Source: Sulfuritalea sp. (GTDB lineage Bacteria; Pseudomonadota; Gammaproteobacteria; Burkholderiales; Rhodocyclaceae). Taken from it: a DNA stretch of 64,000 bases. Positions 38,700-48,085 of this stretch are shown in pieces. The notes under the pieces were generated by a model, which was not told the origin of the DNA, did no database searches, and was given only the letters and a program-made list of their open reading frames with translations. The stretch spans positions 1 to 64,000 of the forward strand of contig JAUXUK010000047.1 in assembly GCA_030680805.1 (NCBI GenBank). Reading direction: 5' to 3'. Position numbers and translations under genes: made by a program. The number at the start of each line of letters is the position of its first letter. Within the stretch, counting starts at the first letter, position 1.

Positions 38700-39406
38700 T
38701 GAATGCGAGTGACATCATGAAGACACAAAGAAATAGGGGACAGACCCCAATCTTGTTGATCGCGAGTCTTGCTGCGTTGCTTGCCGGCTGTGTCACAACC
38801 GCACCGACCACGGCCATTCATCAACCGATGAGCGTTCGTCCGGAAGCCCGCAACTATGCGCCGCCGAGCAATGGCGCCATCTTCAATATCGCTTCAGCCC
38901 GGCCGCTCTTCGAGGACCGGCGCGCCCGATTCGTGGGCGACACGATCACCATCAACATCGCGGAAAAAGTCCAGGCCTCCAAGAAGTCGGAGAACAAGAC
39001 CACGCGCAGCCAGACGGTCGACGTCAGCGTGCCGACCATTGTCGGCCTGCCCTTCAAAGGCGCACAGGGAACCACGCTGTCCGCCAGCGACAGCAACAAT
39101 TTCAATGGCAAGGGCGAGAACACCTCGTCCAACGACTTCACCGGCACGATTACGGTGACCGTGATCGAGGTGTACCCCAACGGCAACTTGCTGGTGTCGG
39201 GTGAAAAGCAGATCGGCCTCAAGGAAGGCGAAGAGTTCGTTCGCTTCTCGGGTGTGGTCAATCCGAACACCATCACTTCCGCCAATACCGTCACGTCCAC
39301 CCAGGTGGCTGATGCGCGCATCGAGTACAAGGCAAACGGGTTTCTTGACTCGGCGCAGGTCATGGGATGGCTGGGACGCTTCTTCCTGACTTTCATGCCT
39401 TTCTGA
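38699..39406 (+). CDS. flgH: Flagellar L-ring lipoprotein FlgH
   Basis: Lipobox LAALLAGC; SARPLFEDRRARFVGDTITINIAEKVQASKKSE; start 38699 or 38717. Confidence 0.95.
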   Translation: MNASDIMKTQRNRGQTPILLIASLAALLAGCVTTAPTTAIHQPMSVRPEARNYAPPSNGAIFNIASARPLFEDRRARFVGDTITINIAEKVQASKKSENKTTRSQTVDVSVPTIVGLPFKGAQGTTLSASDSNNFNGKGENTSSNDFTGTITVTVIEVYPNGNLLVSGEKQIGLKEGEEFVRFSGVVNPNTITSANTVTSTQVADARIEYKANGFLDSAQVMGWLGRFFLTFMPF

Positions 39407-39416
39407 GGAGCCTGAC

Positions 39417-40529
39417 ATGACGCGAATTGAAAAGAGCTTCCTGGCGTTTCTCTGGATGCTTATGGCGCTGCTGGTCATGGACACCGCGCGAGCGGAACGG
39501 ATCAAGGATCTGGCATCGATCGCCGGTGTCCGAAATAACCAGCTGGTGGGCTACGGAATCGTTGTCGGTCTGGATGGCAGTGGCGACCAGACGACCCAAA
39601 CGCCGTTTACCGTGCAGAGCATCATCAGCATGTTGTCCGCCATGGGCGTCAACCTGCCCCCGGGACAGTCATTGCAGCTGAAGAACGTCGCGGCCGTGAT
39701 GGTGACCTCCAACTTGCCGCCTTTCGCCCGCGCCGGGCAGCCGATTGACATCACCGTATCGTCGATCGGGAACGCCAAGAGCCTGAAGGGTGGCACCCTG
39801 ATCCTTACGCCGCTGAAGGGTGCCGACGGACAAACCTATGCCATGGCTCAAGGCAATGTCGTGGTGGTGGGTGCCGGGGCGTCCGGCGCCGGTTCCAAGA
39901 CCACGGTCAATCATCTTTCGGTGGGCCGCATTACCGGTGGCGCGACGGTGGAACGTGAAGTGCCCATGCCGCTGGGGCAAGGGGACTTCGTCTATCTCGA
40001 TCTGAATACCACTGATTTCGGTACTACCAAGTTGATGGTCGAGGCAATCAACAAGGTTGCGCCGGGCGCCGCAACGGCGGCCGATGCCCGGCAGATCCGC
40101 GTGCGCGCCCCGACCAATCCGGATGAGCGCGTGGCCTTCATCGGACGCATCGAAAATGTCCAGCTGACCCCGGCGAGAACCTCGGCAAAGGTCATTGTCA
40201 ATAGTCGTACCGGCTCGGTGGTGATGAATCAGTCCGTGCTGCTTGACAACTGTGCGGTGGCCCACGGCAATCTTTCCGTGTCAGTCAGCACCGACAACGC
40301 CGTGAGTCAGCCGGGTGCGCTTTCGGGCGGCCAGACGGCAGGTGTCAGCAATGCCCAGATCGACATCAGGCAGGAGGGCGGCGCGATGATGAACCTCAAG
40401 GCAAGCGCCAACCTCGCGGACATCGTCAAGGCCTTGAATGCCCTTGGTGCCAATCCGCAGGACCTGATGGCTATTCTGCAGGCGATGAAATCGGCCGGGG
40501 CCCTGCGCGCAGAGCTTGAAATAATCTGA
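39417..40529 (+). CDS. flgI: Flagellar P-ring protein FlgI
   Basis: RIKDLASIAGVRNNQLVGYGIVVGLDGSGDQTTQTPFTVQSI. Confidence 0.97.
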   Translation: MTRIEKSFLAFLWMLMALLVMDTARAERIKDLASIAGVRNNQLVGYGIVVGLDGSGDQTTQTPFTVQSIISMLSAMGVNLPPGQSLQLKNVAAVMVTSNLPPFARAGQPIDITVSSIGNAKSLKGGTLILTPLKGADGQTYAMAQGNVVVVGAGASGAGSKTTVNHLSVGRITGGATVEREVPMPLGQGDFVYLDLNTTDFGTTKLMVEAINKVAPGAATAADARQIRVRAPTNPDERVAFIGRIENVQLTPARTSAKVIVNSRTGSVVMNQSVLLDNCAVAHGNLSVSVSTDNAVSQPGALSGGQTAGVSNAQIDIRQEGGAMMNLKASANLADIVKALNALGANPQDLMAILQAMKSAGALRAELEII

Positions 40530-40606
40530 TCATTCGAGTCAGGAATATTTTGCCGCCCTGATCCGGCGAATGGCAGCCGCGATCTTCTGACATCCTCAAG
40601 ACTGCC

Positions 40607-41587
40607 ATGAGTGCCAACGCAATCGCCGCCGCCAACCCGAACGTCTTTGACGCCAGCAGCCTCACGGCCTTGAAGCGCCAGGTGAAGGGCGGCGATCCCA
40701 AGGCCTTGAAGGTGGTTGCGCAGCAGTTCGAGGCCATGTTTCTGCAGATGGTATTGAAGTCGATGCGCGATGCCATCCCGCGCGAGGGATTGTTCGATAG
40801 CGACCAGAGCCGGATGTACGAATCCCTGCTGGATCAACAAATGGCCCAGGTCCTCGGGTCGAAGAGCGGGGGCACGGGTCTCGCCGCCATGATCGAAAAG
40901 CAGTTGCTGCAGCAGAACGCGGAACCGCAGGCGTTTGACGGCCCCCTGCCATTGGCGCCACCCACCCGGTACTTTCGTTTTTCGGAAGGGAAGGCAATTC
41001 CCCTGACGCCCGAAGTGAATCAGGCGCCCCGGCCTGTGCCCGGTTCGCCGCCGACGCGAAGCATTCCCGGGCCTGGTTCGGCGATTGATTCGACCGTCAC
41101 CGGCGATGGTGTCAGCCCCGCCCTGCGCGAGTTTGCCGCCCGGCTTTGGCCGGCGGCTGAGGAATCTGCCCGAGCCACGGGCGTTCCTGCACATTTCATG
41201 GTGGCCCAGGCAGCACTGGAGACCGGCTGGGGAAAATCCGAGCTGCGTCATGCAGATGGCAGTACCAGTTTCAATGTGTTCGGCATCAAGGCAGGGCGCA
41301 ACTGGCAGGGCCCGGTGGTCGAAGCGACGACCACCGAGTACGTGAATGGCGTTGCGCAAAAGCAGCTTGAGCGCTTCCGGGCCTACGGCTCGTACGCCGA
41401 GGCGTTCCGCGACTACTCCAGCGTGTTGTCGGCCAATCCCCGCTACGCCGGCGTGCTCGGCACGCAGGATGCCGGCAGTTTCGCCCGCGGTTTGCAACGC
41501 GCGGGTTATGCCACCGACCCGATGTATGCCGCCAAGCTCGAGCGAATCATCGGCGGAACGACGCTGAGACAGGTTCTGGCGGGTTGA
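40607..41587 (+). CDS. flgJ: Flagellar rod assembly protein/muramidase FlgJ
   Basis: N-terminal rod-capping region plus AQAALETGWGKSELRHADGSTSFNVFGIKAG glucosaminidase domain. Confidence 0.95.
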   Translation: MSANAIAAANPNVFDASSLTALKRQVKGGDPKALKVVAQQFEAMFLQMVLKSMRDAIPREGLFDSDQSRMYESLLDQQMAQVLGSKSGGTGLAAMIEKQLLQQNAEPQAFDGPLPLAPPTRYFRFSEGKAIPLTPEVNQAPRPVPGSPPTRSIPGPGSAIDSTVTGDGVSPALREFAARLWPAAEESARATGVPAHFMVAQAALETGWGKSELRHADGSTSFNVFGIKAGRNWQGPVVEATTTEYVNGVAQKQLERFRAYGSYAEAFRDYSSVLSANPRYAGVLGTQDAGSFARGLQRAGYATDPMYAAKLERIIGGTTLRQVLAG

Positions 41588-41609
41588 TTCAATCCATTGC
41601 TTTCCCGGG

Positions 41610-41625
41610 TGGCACGCCCATTGCT
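41610..41625 (+). promoter_or_regulatory. Sigma-54 promoter of flgK
   Basis: TGGCACGCCCATTGCT: exact match to TGGCACG-N4-TTGCW. Confidence 0.8.
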
Positions 41626-41650
41626 CTAATTCACGTGAAGACTTAACTAA

Positions 41651-41665
41651 CGGCAAGTTTTGCCG
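41651..41665. promoter_or_regulatory. CGGCAA-N3-TTGCCG palindrome between the flgK promoter and ATG
   Basis: AACGGCAAGTTTTGCCGTT (8-bp perfect arms), about 25 bp downstream of the -12 element. Confidence 0.65.
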
Positions 41666-41692
41666 TTATTGAGTTCAATTCACGGAGCAATC

Positions 41693-43621
41693 ATGGGCCT
41701 TTTCAATGTTGGCGTCAGCGGTCTCAATGCCGCGCAGGCTGGCATCCTCACCGCCAGTCACAATATCTCGAATGCGTCGACGCCGGGCTTCAGCCGGCAG
41801 CAGATTCTTCAAGGTACCAACATACCCATGGTCACCGGCTCGGGTTTTCAGGGGCAAGGCACGCACGTACAGACCGTCAGCCGCATCTATGACGCGTTTC
41901 TTGCGCGACAGGTACTCAGCGCAGAGGCGTCGGCTACCGAGATGGACAGCTATCTCGCGCAGATCGTGCAGATTGACAACATTCTGGCCGATCCCAGCGC
42001 CGGTCTGTCGCCGGCACTGACCGCGTTCTTCAAGGGTGTCCAGGACGTGGCGGCCAATCCATCCTCGATTCCCGGCCGTCAATCGATGCTTTCAGCGGCG
42101 CAGGCGCTGGTGGCGCGGTTTCAGTCGCTGGATCAGCGCCTGTCGGAAATCCGCAGCGGTACCAATCAACAGATCACGGTCCAGATCGGCCAGATCAATG
42201 CCTACACCTCGCAACTGGCCGACATCAATCAGCGCATCATTCTGGCGCAGACCATTGGCGGCAATCAGCCGCCGAACGATCTGCTCGACCAACGCGACCA
42301 GATGATCAAGGATCTCAACAAGCTGGTGCGGGTGACCACCATCACGCAGGGCGATGGTAGCTTCAGCGTGTTCATGGGCAGCGGCCAGCCTTTGGTGATC
42401 GGCACCCAGTCTTATCAATTACAGGCAGTTCAGGCGGTCGACGATCCCGAACGCACTACCGTCGCAATAGTCGGCGTTGGCGGTACGGCGCTTACTCTCC
42501 CTGAAACCCAGGTTACCGGCGGCAGCCTCGGCGGCTTGATAAGCTTCCGCAGCCAGACGCTGGATGCGGCGCAAAACGCCATCGGCCGGATTGCCCTGAC
42601 CCTGGCGCAGAACTTCAACGACCAGAACAAACTGGGACAGGATCTGACCGGTGCGCTGGGACAAAGTCTGTTCACTGTTTCGACGCCAACCGTGCGGTCC
42701 AGCAGTCTGAATACCGGAACAGGGGTGGCGACCGCGAGCATCGATACCAGCACCATCGATCGACTCACCAGCAGCGACTATCGCCTGACCTTCAATGGTG
42801 GGGGCAACTACACTCTGACGCGTCTGTCTGACAACTCGGTCCTGGTGAACGGCGCGCCTCTGCCAGCGAGCGTCGATGGCATGGCGATCGCTGTCGGCGG
42901 CGTTCCGGTAGCTGGCGACAGCTTTCTGATTCAACCAACGCGCAGCGGCGCTCGCGACATTGCGGTGGCGTTTTCGGATGCGCGCATGATTGCCGCCGCG
43001 GCACCGATACGCACGGCTACGGCGCTGGCCAATACCGGCACAGCCAGCATCAGTTCGGGGACGGTGAATGCGCCGCCGCCGACCAATGTGAACCTGCAGC
43101 AAACGGTGACCATCACCTTTACCGGAGCGGCGACCTTCAACGTTACGGGTATCGGCGTGGGTCTTCCTGCAATCGGCGTGGCCTACACCAGCGGCGCAAA
43201 CATAAGCTACAACGGCTGGACGACACAGATCACCGGCAACCCGGTAGCCGGGGACGTGTTTTCCGTTGCCGCCAATGCCGGCGGAGTTGCCGACAACCGC
43301 AATGCAATGCTGATGGGCGCGCTGCAAACCAAGGCGACGATGATCGGGAGTTCCACCAGCAGTCCGACCGCGTCCTATCAGTCGGCCTATTCGCAGATTG
43401 TCGGTTCCGTCGGCAGCAAGACGAACGAAGTGCAGGCAATAGCAGCGGCGCAGCAAGGCCTGCTCGATCATGCCACGCAAGCCTTGCAGTCGACCTCCGG
43501 CGTCAACCTGGACGAGGAGGCGGCCAACCTGTTGCGCTATCAGCAAGCGTATCAGGCATCGGCCAAGGTGCTGGAAATCGCCAGCAAGGTATTCGATGAG
43601 ATTCTCGCTCTGGGCCGATGA
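41693..43621 (+). CDS. flgK: Flagellar hook-associated protein 1 FlgK
   Basis: GLFNVGVSGLNAAQAGILTASHNISNASTPGFSRQQI; C-terminal GVNLDEEAANLLRYQQAYQASAKVLEIASKVFDEIL. Confidence 0.97.
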   Translation: MGLFNVGVSGLNAAQAGILTASHNISNASTPGFSRQQILQGTNIPMVTGSGFQGQGTHVQTVSRIYDAFLARQVLSAEASATEMDSYLAQIVQIDNILADPSAGLSPALTAFFKGVQDVAANPSSIPGRQSMLSAAQALVARFQSLDQRLSEIRSGTNQQITVQIGQINAYTSQLADINQRIILAQTIGGNQPPNDLLDQRDQMIKDLNKLVRVTTITQGDGSFSVFMGSGQPLVIGTQSYQLQAVQAVDDPERTTVAIVGVGGTALTLPETQVTGGSLGGLISFRSQTLDAAQNAIGRIALTLAQNFNDQNKLGQDLTGALGQSLFTVSTPTVRSSSLNTGTGVATASIDTSTIDRLTSSDYRLTFNGGGNYTLTRLSDNSVLVNGAPLPASVDGMAIAVGGVPVAGDSFLIQPTRSGARDIAVAFSDARMIAAAAPIRTATALANTGTASISSGTVNAPPPTNVNLQQTVTITFTGAATFNVTGIGVGLPAIGVAYTSGANISYNGWTTQITGNPVAGDVFSVAANAGGVADNRNAMLMGALQTKATMIGSSTSSPTASYQSAYSQIVGSVGSKTNEVQAIAAAQQGLLDHATQALQSTSGVNLDEEAANLLRYQQAYQASAKVLEIASKVFDEILALGR

Positions 43622-43648
43622 GCGTGCAGAGCTAGAAGGAGGGAAGCC

Positions 43649-44941
43649 ATGCGTGTCAGTACCGGAATGATTTTCGATGCGGGAGTGTCCAGCATCAATC
43701 GGCAAACAGCCTCACTGCTGCATGTGCAGCAGCAGGTGGCGGCCGGCCGGCGGATTCTCAGGCCCAGCGATGACCCGGTGGCTGCCGCGCGGGCGCTGGA
43801 GGTGACGCAGGCCAGCGATCTCATCGCCCAGTTCAAGCAAAATCAGGACAACGCCTCGGCCGCCCTGGGGCTTGAGGAAACGCAACTGACAAGTGCCATC
43901 GACGTGTTGGGGCGAGTCCAGGAGTTGGCGGTCCTGGGCGGCACGACGAGTCTCTCAGCGACCGCGCGCAGGGGCATCGCCACCGAACTGCGCTCGCGTT
44001 TCGATCAGCTGCTCGGTATCGCCAATTCCACTGACGCCAACGGGCAGAGCGCCTTTTCCGGCTTCATGGGGGCCACCACGCCCTTTGGCGGATCGGTCGA
44101 TAGCATTCTTGCCGGCAACGAAATTACCTATTTGGGCGATGATGGCCAGCGCAAGTTGCAGGTCTCGCCGAACCGCTTCGTCGACGTGAGCGACTCCGGC
44201 AACGATGTATTCAAGCGCATCAAGAACGGCAACGGCTACTTCGTCGCCGACTATGCCATCGGAAATACTGGTACCGGCATCGTCGGTTCCGGTGCGGTGA
44301 CCAATCCGGCGACCTGGAATGCGGCGACCACGAAGAACGTCGCGATCCGGTTTACGGTGACGGGGCCAGTTACCACCTATGACCTCGTTGACACCGTTAG
44401 CGGCAACTCTCTCCTCACCGGCGCTGCGGCACCGGCGCCACTGGTCAGTCAGCGGACGTACCAGAGCGGCCAACCGATCATTCTCAGTCAGGTAGGTCCG
44501 CCGGCCTTCGATCTCGGCGCGAGCATTTCCGTCAAGGGCGCTCCAGCGAGCGGAGATAGTTTCTCCATCGCGCCCAGTGCATCGCAGAGCGTCTTCGTCA
44601 CGCTGGCCAAGTTGATCGGGGCGCTGGAGGTGCCGCCAGGGACGCCGGCCGACGACGCCAAATACATGAATCAAATCGACTTGGCCTTGACCAATATCGG
44701 TCAGGCGAGCAATAACATTCTGCGTGTCCGAACCGGGATCGGTGCGCGCATGAACGAGCTCGAGTCCCTCGGCAGTTTGAACGAGAACCTCAGCCTGCAG
44801 TATCAGCAGACCTTGTCGAACCTGCAAGACCTCGACTATGCCAAGGCGATTACGGATCTCACGCGCAACCAGACCAACCTGGAAGCGGCGCAGAAATCCT
44901 TCGCCAGGATTTCGCAACTTTCGCTGTTCAACTACCTATGA
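43649..44941 (+). CDS. flgL: Flagellar hook-associated protein 3 FlgL
   Basis: MRVSTGMIFDAGVSSINRQTASLLHVQQQVAAGRRILRPSDDPVAAARALEV. Confidence 0.96.
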   Translation: MRVSTGMIFDAGVSSINRQTASLLHVQQQVAAGRRILRPSDDPVAAARALEVTQASDLIAQFKQNQDNASAALGLEETQLTSAIDVLGRVQELAVLGGTTSLSATARRGIATELRSRFDQLLGIANSTDANGQSAFSGFMGATTPFGGSVDSILAGNEITYLGDDGQRKLQVSPNRFVDVSDSGNDVFKRIKNGNGYFVADYAIGNTGTGIVGSGAVTNPATWNAATTKNVAIRFTVTGPVTTYDLVDTVSGNSLLTGAAAPAPLVSQRTYQSGQPIILSQVGPPAFDLGASISVKGAPASGDSFSIAPSASQSVFVTLAKLIGALEVPPGTPADDAKYMNQIDLALTNIGQASNNILRVRTGIGARMNELESLGSLNENLSLQYQQTLSNLQDLDYAKAITDLTRNQTNLEAAQKSFARISQLSLFNYL

Positions 44942-45516
44942 CGCCGTTACCTGTCCGGGCCTTGCCTGCCGGGAAATCCCCTTCGGGGGCCGGCAAAGCG
45001 GCGTTCCAGGTACGCAGAGCGAGCCACCGCCAGCGCTTTGCGTCCCTGCGGGAACTTTTGCTTGTGTCCATGGTGTCCTGCGCACTCGCTGGCTGCGCCG
45101 TCATGGATTACCCGGGGCCGACCAGTCTCAGCGGTGCTCTTCCCGCCCAAGGGCCGATCATTCCCGATACCACACTGAATCTCACCAATGCGGTACAGAT
45201 TCCACTGGAGAAACTTGTCACGTGGGGTTTGTATGCCGGCGCTGCCTACCTGATCCTTGATCCGCTGGCGCCCAACTGGGATATCGAGCAGGCTGCATTT
45301 CCAGACGGCCACTTCCACTTCTCTCTGAAAATGAAGCGCTTCTATGCGGGTGGCGCGGGCGAGTCGCGGGTGGTATTCCACCAGCGTGCCAAGGAACTCA
45401 TGCGCCAGGGCGGTTACAGCGGTTATCAGGTGGTGGAGTATTCGGAAGGCATGGAGTCTTCAGTACTGGGTTCGCAGCGCGTGTCGCAGGGCGTAATCCG
45501 TTTGACCAGAAAATGA
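44938..45516 (+). CDS. Conserved hypothetical lipoprotein (start uncertain)
   Basis: LLLVSMVSCALAGCAVMDYPG signal peptide with lipobox; ATGA overlap with flgL; roughly the first 40 residues derive from a dispersed repeat. Confidence 0.65.
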   Translation: MTPLPVRALPAGKSPSGAGKAAFQVRRASHRQRFASLRELLLVSMVSCALAGCAVMDYPGPTSLSGALPAQGPIIPDTTLNLTNAVQIPLEKLVTWGLYAGAAYLILDPLAPNWDIEQAAFPDGHFHFSLKMKRFYAGGAGESRVVFHQRAKELMRQGGYSGYQVVEYSEGMESSVLGSQRVSQGVIRLTRK

Positions 45517-45592
45517 AATTTCATTTCGGTCAAGGCTAAGGCCGGCAGTATCGGCGTTGAGCAGGGCGGCCACAACCAGAAGTTCAGCGCGT

Positions 45593-46384
45593 TCAAATTG
45601 GATTGCCTGCAGTCCGCATGAGCATGCCCATGGCCTGGAAACCGCTCGCGAACAGGCCTTCCATGGCTGCCCCGATATAGGGCAGCGACAGCATCAGGAC
45701 CAGAAACCCAAGTGCCAGCGTGACGGGGAAGCCGACCGCAAACAGGTTCAACTGTTGAGCGATTCGTGCCAGCACGCCCAAGGCAATGTTGGCGATCAGC
45801 AGGGCCGTGATCAGCGGGAGCGCCAGCAGCAGCCCGGTTGAAAACAGCGTTGCCGACCAGGCCAGCAGGAATGAAAAGGCGGCAGCGTGGATTGGTGTCG
45901 TGCTCACCGGCAACAGGGTGAAGCTCTCGGTGAGAACGGTCAGGGCCAGCAAGTGACCGTTCAGGCTTAGAAATATCAGTGCCGTCAACAGGCCAAGAAA
46001 TTCGGAGACAACCGGTGTCATGCCGCCACTGGTCGGGTCGAAAAACGTGGCAAATCCCAGGCCCATCTGCAAACCGATCAACTCGCCGGCCAGATCGACC
46101 GCGGCAAAGATGATGCGCAACGTGAAGCCGAGAAGAACGCCGATCAGTATCTGCTCGCCAAGGACCACCAGCCCGATCCATGAGCCGGCCGGAATGGCTG
46201 GCAACGGCGGCAGCGCGGGTGCCACGGCGAGGGTGATGGCCAGGCCGGCAATCAGCCGCACCCGCACCGGCAATGCGGCATTGTTGAACACCGGGGCGGT
46301 TGCCAGCAGGCCCAGAATTCGTGTCAGCGGAAAGACGAACAGGGCAAGCCAGGTATCGAGCTGTACCGAACTGATCGAGATCAC
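45593..46384 (-). CDS. fliR: Flagellar export apparatus protein FliR
   Basis: TRILGLLATAPVFNNAALPVRVRLIAGLAI; GLQMGLGFATFFDPTSG. Confidence 0.96.
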   Translation of the reverse strand: MISISSVQLDTWLALFVFPLTRILGLLATAPVFNNAALPVRVRLIAGLAITLAVAPALPPLPAIPAGSWIGLVVLGEQILIGVLLGFTLRIIFAAVDLAGELIGLQMGLGFATFFDPTSGGMTPVVSEFLGLLTALIFLSLNGHLLALTVLTESFTLLPVSTTPIHAAAFSFLLAWSATLFSTGLLLALPLITALLIANIALGVLARIAQQLNLFAVGFPVTLALGFLVLMLSLPYIGAAMEGLFASGFQAMGMLMRTAGNPI

Positions 46385-46397
46385 GTTCCGACCTCTG

Positions 46398-46667
46398 TCA
46401 GCCGATGATGGCTGGAATCGATTCGTATAGGCGGCGCATGTAGTCGGTCATCAACGTAAGCATCCACGGCCCGGCGACGATGAGGGTGACGAAAATGGCG
46501 ATCAGCTTGGGTACGAAGGACAGCGTGGCCTCGTTGATTTGCGTTGCCGCCTGAAAAATGCTGACGATCAGGCCTGTCACCAGTGCGGCAATGAACAACG
46601 GGGCCGAGATCAGCAGCGTAATTTCAACGGCGTTGCGACCGATCTCGATTACGGTAGTGGGCGTCAT
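46398..46667 (-). CDS. fliQ: Flagellar export apparatus protein FliQ
   Basis: MTPTTVIEIGRNAVEITLLISAPLFIAALVTGLIVSIFQAATQINEATLSFVPKL; ATG at 46667 on the minus strand. Confidence 0.96.
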   Translation of the reverse strand: MTPTTVIEIGRNAVEITLLISAPLFIAALVTGLIVSIFQAATQINEATLSFVPKLIAIFVTLIVAGPWMLTLMTDYMRRLYESIPAIIG

Positions 46668-46819
46668 GGCGTCCGCGCTGGGCCGCCCCAAGCGGACAGC
46701 GTCAATACACTGAGCAGGCAAGGCCTGCGAACCGTGGTTGTCGCCTCGCTCTGCGTACCTGGGATTCCGCTTCGCGGCAGGCATCGCGGAAAGGGGGTCA
46801 GGGGGAATGTACTCATGGT

Positions 46820-47551
46820 CTACCCGAAACTCAGCACAAGCGAGCCGATGAGCAGGTTCCAGCCATCGACCAATACAAACAGCATGAGCTTGAACGGCAG
46901 GGCGACGATGACGGGCGACATCATCATCATGCCCATCGACATCAGTACCGAGGCCACCACCATGTCAATAATCAGAAATGGAATGAAAACGATAAAGCCG
47001 ATCTGGAACGCCGTCTTCAGTTCGGAGGTAACGAAGGCCGGGATCAGGACGCGCATCGGTATGTCGTCTGCATTGGTTGGCGCCGGTAGCTTGGCGACTT
47101 TGGTGAACGTTGCCAGATCGGCCTGGCGAACCTGCTTGAGCATGAAGGCGCGCAAGGGCACGGCACCCTTGTCCAGCGCAGCCTGGAAACTGATCTTGTT
47201 TTCGGAGAGCGGCAGATAGGCATCAATGTAGATGCGCTCGGTGACGGGAGCCATGATGAAAAGCGTCAGGAACAGGGCCAGGCCGATAATCACCTGATTG
47301 GGCGGCGAGGTCTGTGTGCCCAGGGCGTGGCGCAGCAGCGACAGGACAATGATGATGCGCGTGAAGCTGGTCATCATCAGCAGCATCGCCGGCAGGAAGG
47401 TCAGGCCCGTCAGCAGCAGCAGGGTCTGGATGGACAGCGACCATTGCGTGCCCCCTCCCGCGGCGGGACTGCTGGTCACTGCGGGCAATGCCTGCGCGTC
47501 GGCGAACAGTGGCACCAGCAACAGAGCGCAGCCCAGGAGTCTTGCCAGCAT
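46820..47551 (-). CDS. fliP: Flagellar export apparatus protein FliP
   Basis: [49 protein letters not shown]. Confidence 0.97.
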   Translation of the reverse strand: MLARLLGCALLLVPLFADAQALPAVTSSPAAGGGTQWSLSIQTLLLLTGLTFLPAMLLMMTSFTRIIIVLSLLRHALGTQTSPPNQVIIGLALFLTLFIMAPVTERIYIDAYLPLSENKISFQAALDKGAVPLRAFMLKQVRQADLATFTKVAKLPAPTNADDIPMRVLIPAFVTSELKTAFQIGFIVFIPFLIIDMVVASVLMSMGMMMMSPVIVALPFKLMLFVLVDGWNLLIGSLVLSFG

Positions 47552-47554
47552 CGT

Positions 47555-47986
47555 CTATCGCCTCTGCGTCAGCTTGCGCAGCCAGTCGGGGAACCCTCCG
47601 CCTGACAAGGAGTTCGGGCTTGCCGCTTGAGCAGGGGTGGGCTGGCGAGGAACTTCGGCGAGCGCCGAGACGCGACCGGGCGCAACCCCGAGTACCAGCC
47701 AGGTGCTGCCCACTTCGACAATGACGACGCGCTCGCGCGTGCCCACCGCGGTACCCGCGACCACGCGCAGCAACCCCGCGTTTTCGCCACGCGGGGCAAC
47801 CAGTTTCTTCAGTATCCACAGGCTGCCGACGACCAGTGCCAGGACGATGGCCAAGCCAAAAAAAAGCTGCCACAGGCTGCTGCCAAGCTCTGTCGCGGGC
47901 ATGGCAACAGGCGCGCCCTGGGCGGCTTGCGCAGACGCCTCCGCCATGGCGAAAAGCAGCAACGGGACGGGAATGAAACGAATCAT
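47555..47986 (-). CDS. fliO: Flagellar biosynthesis protein FliO
   Basis: Signal/TM segments then GENAGLLRVVAGTAVGTRERVVIVEVGSTWLVLGVAPGRVSAL. Confidence 0.9.
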   Translation of the reverse strand: MIRFIPVPLLLFAMAEASAQAAQGAPVAMPATELGSSLWQLFFGLAIVLALVVGSLWILKKLVAPRGENAGLLRVVAGTAVGTRERVVIVEVGSTWLVLGVAPGRVSALAEVPRQPTPAQAASPNSLSGGGFPDWLRKLTQRR

Positions 47987-48048
47987 GCTCGCAACCGGGG
48001 TGACCGGAGTGACCTTGTAGGGCGCGAGCTTAGGCTTTCGCCGCCAGC

Positions 48049-48072
48049 AAAAAACCCCCAAGTAGAGGGGGG
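48049..48072 (-). terminator. Rho-independent terminator-like hairpin between fliN and fliO (minus strand)
   Basis: On the minus strand: CCCCCC-TCTACTT-GGGGG-TTTTTT. Confidence 0.5.
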
Positions 48073-48085
48073 AAGGCGGGACTTA

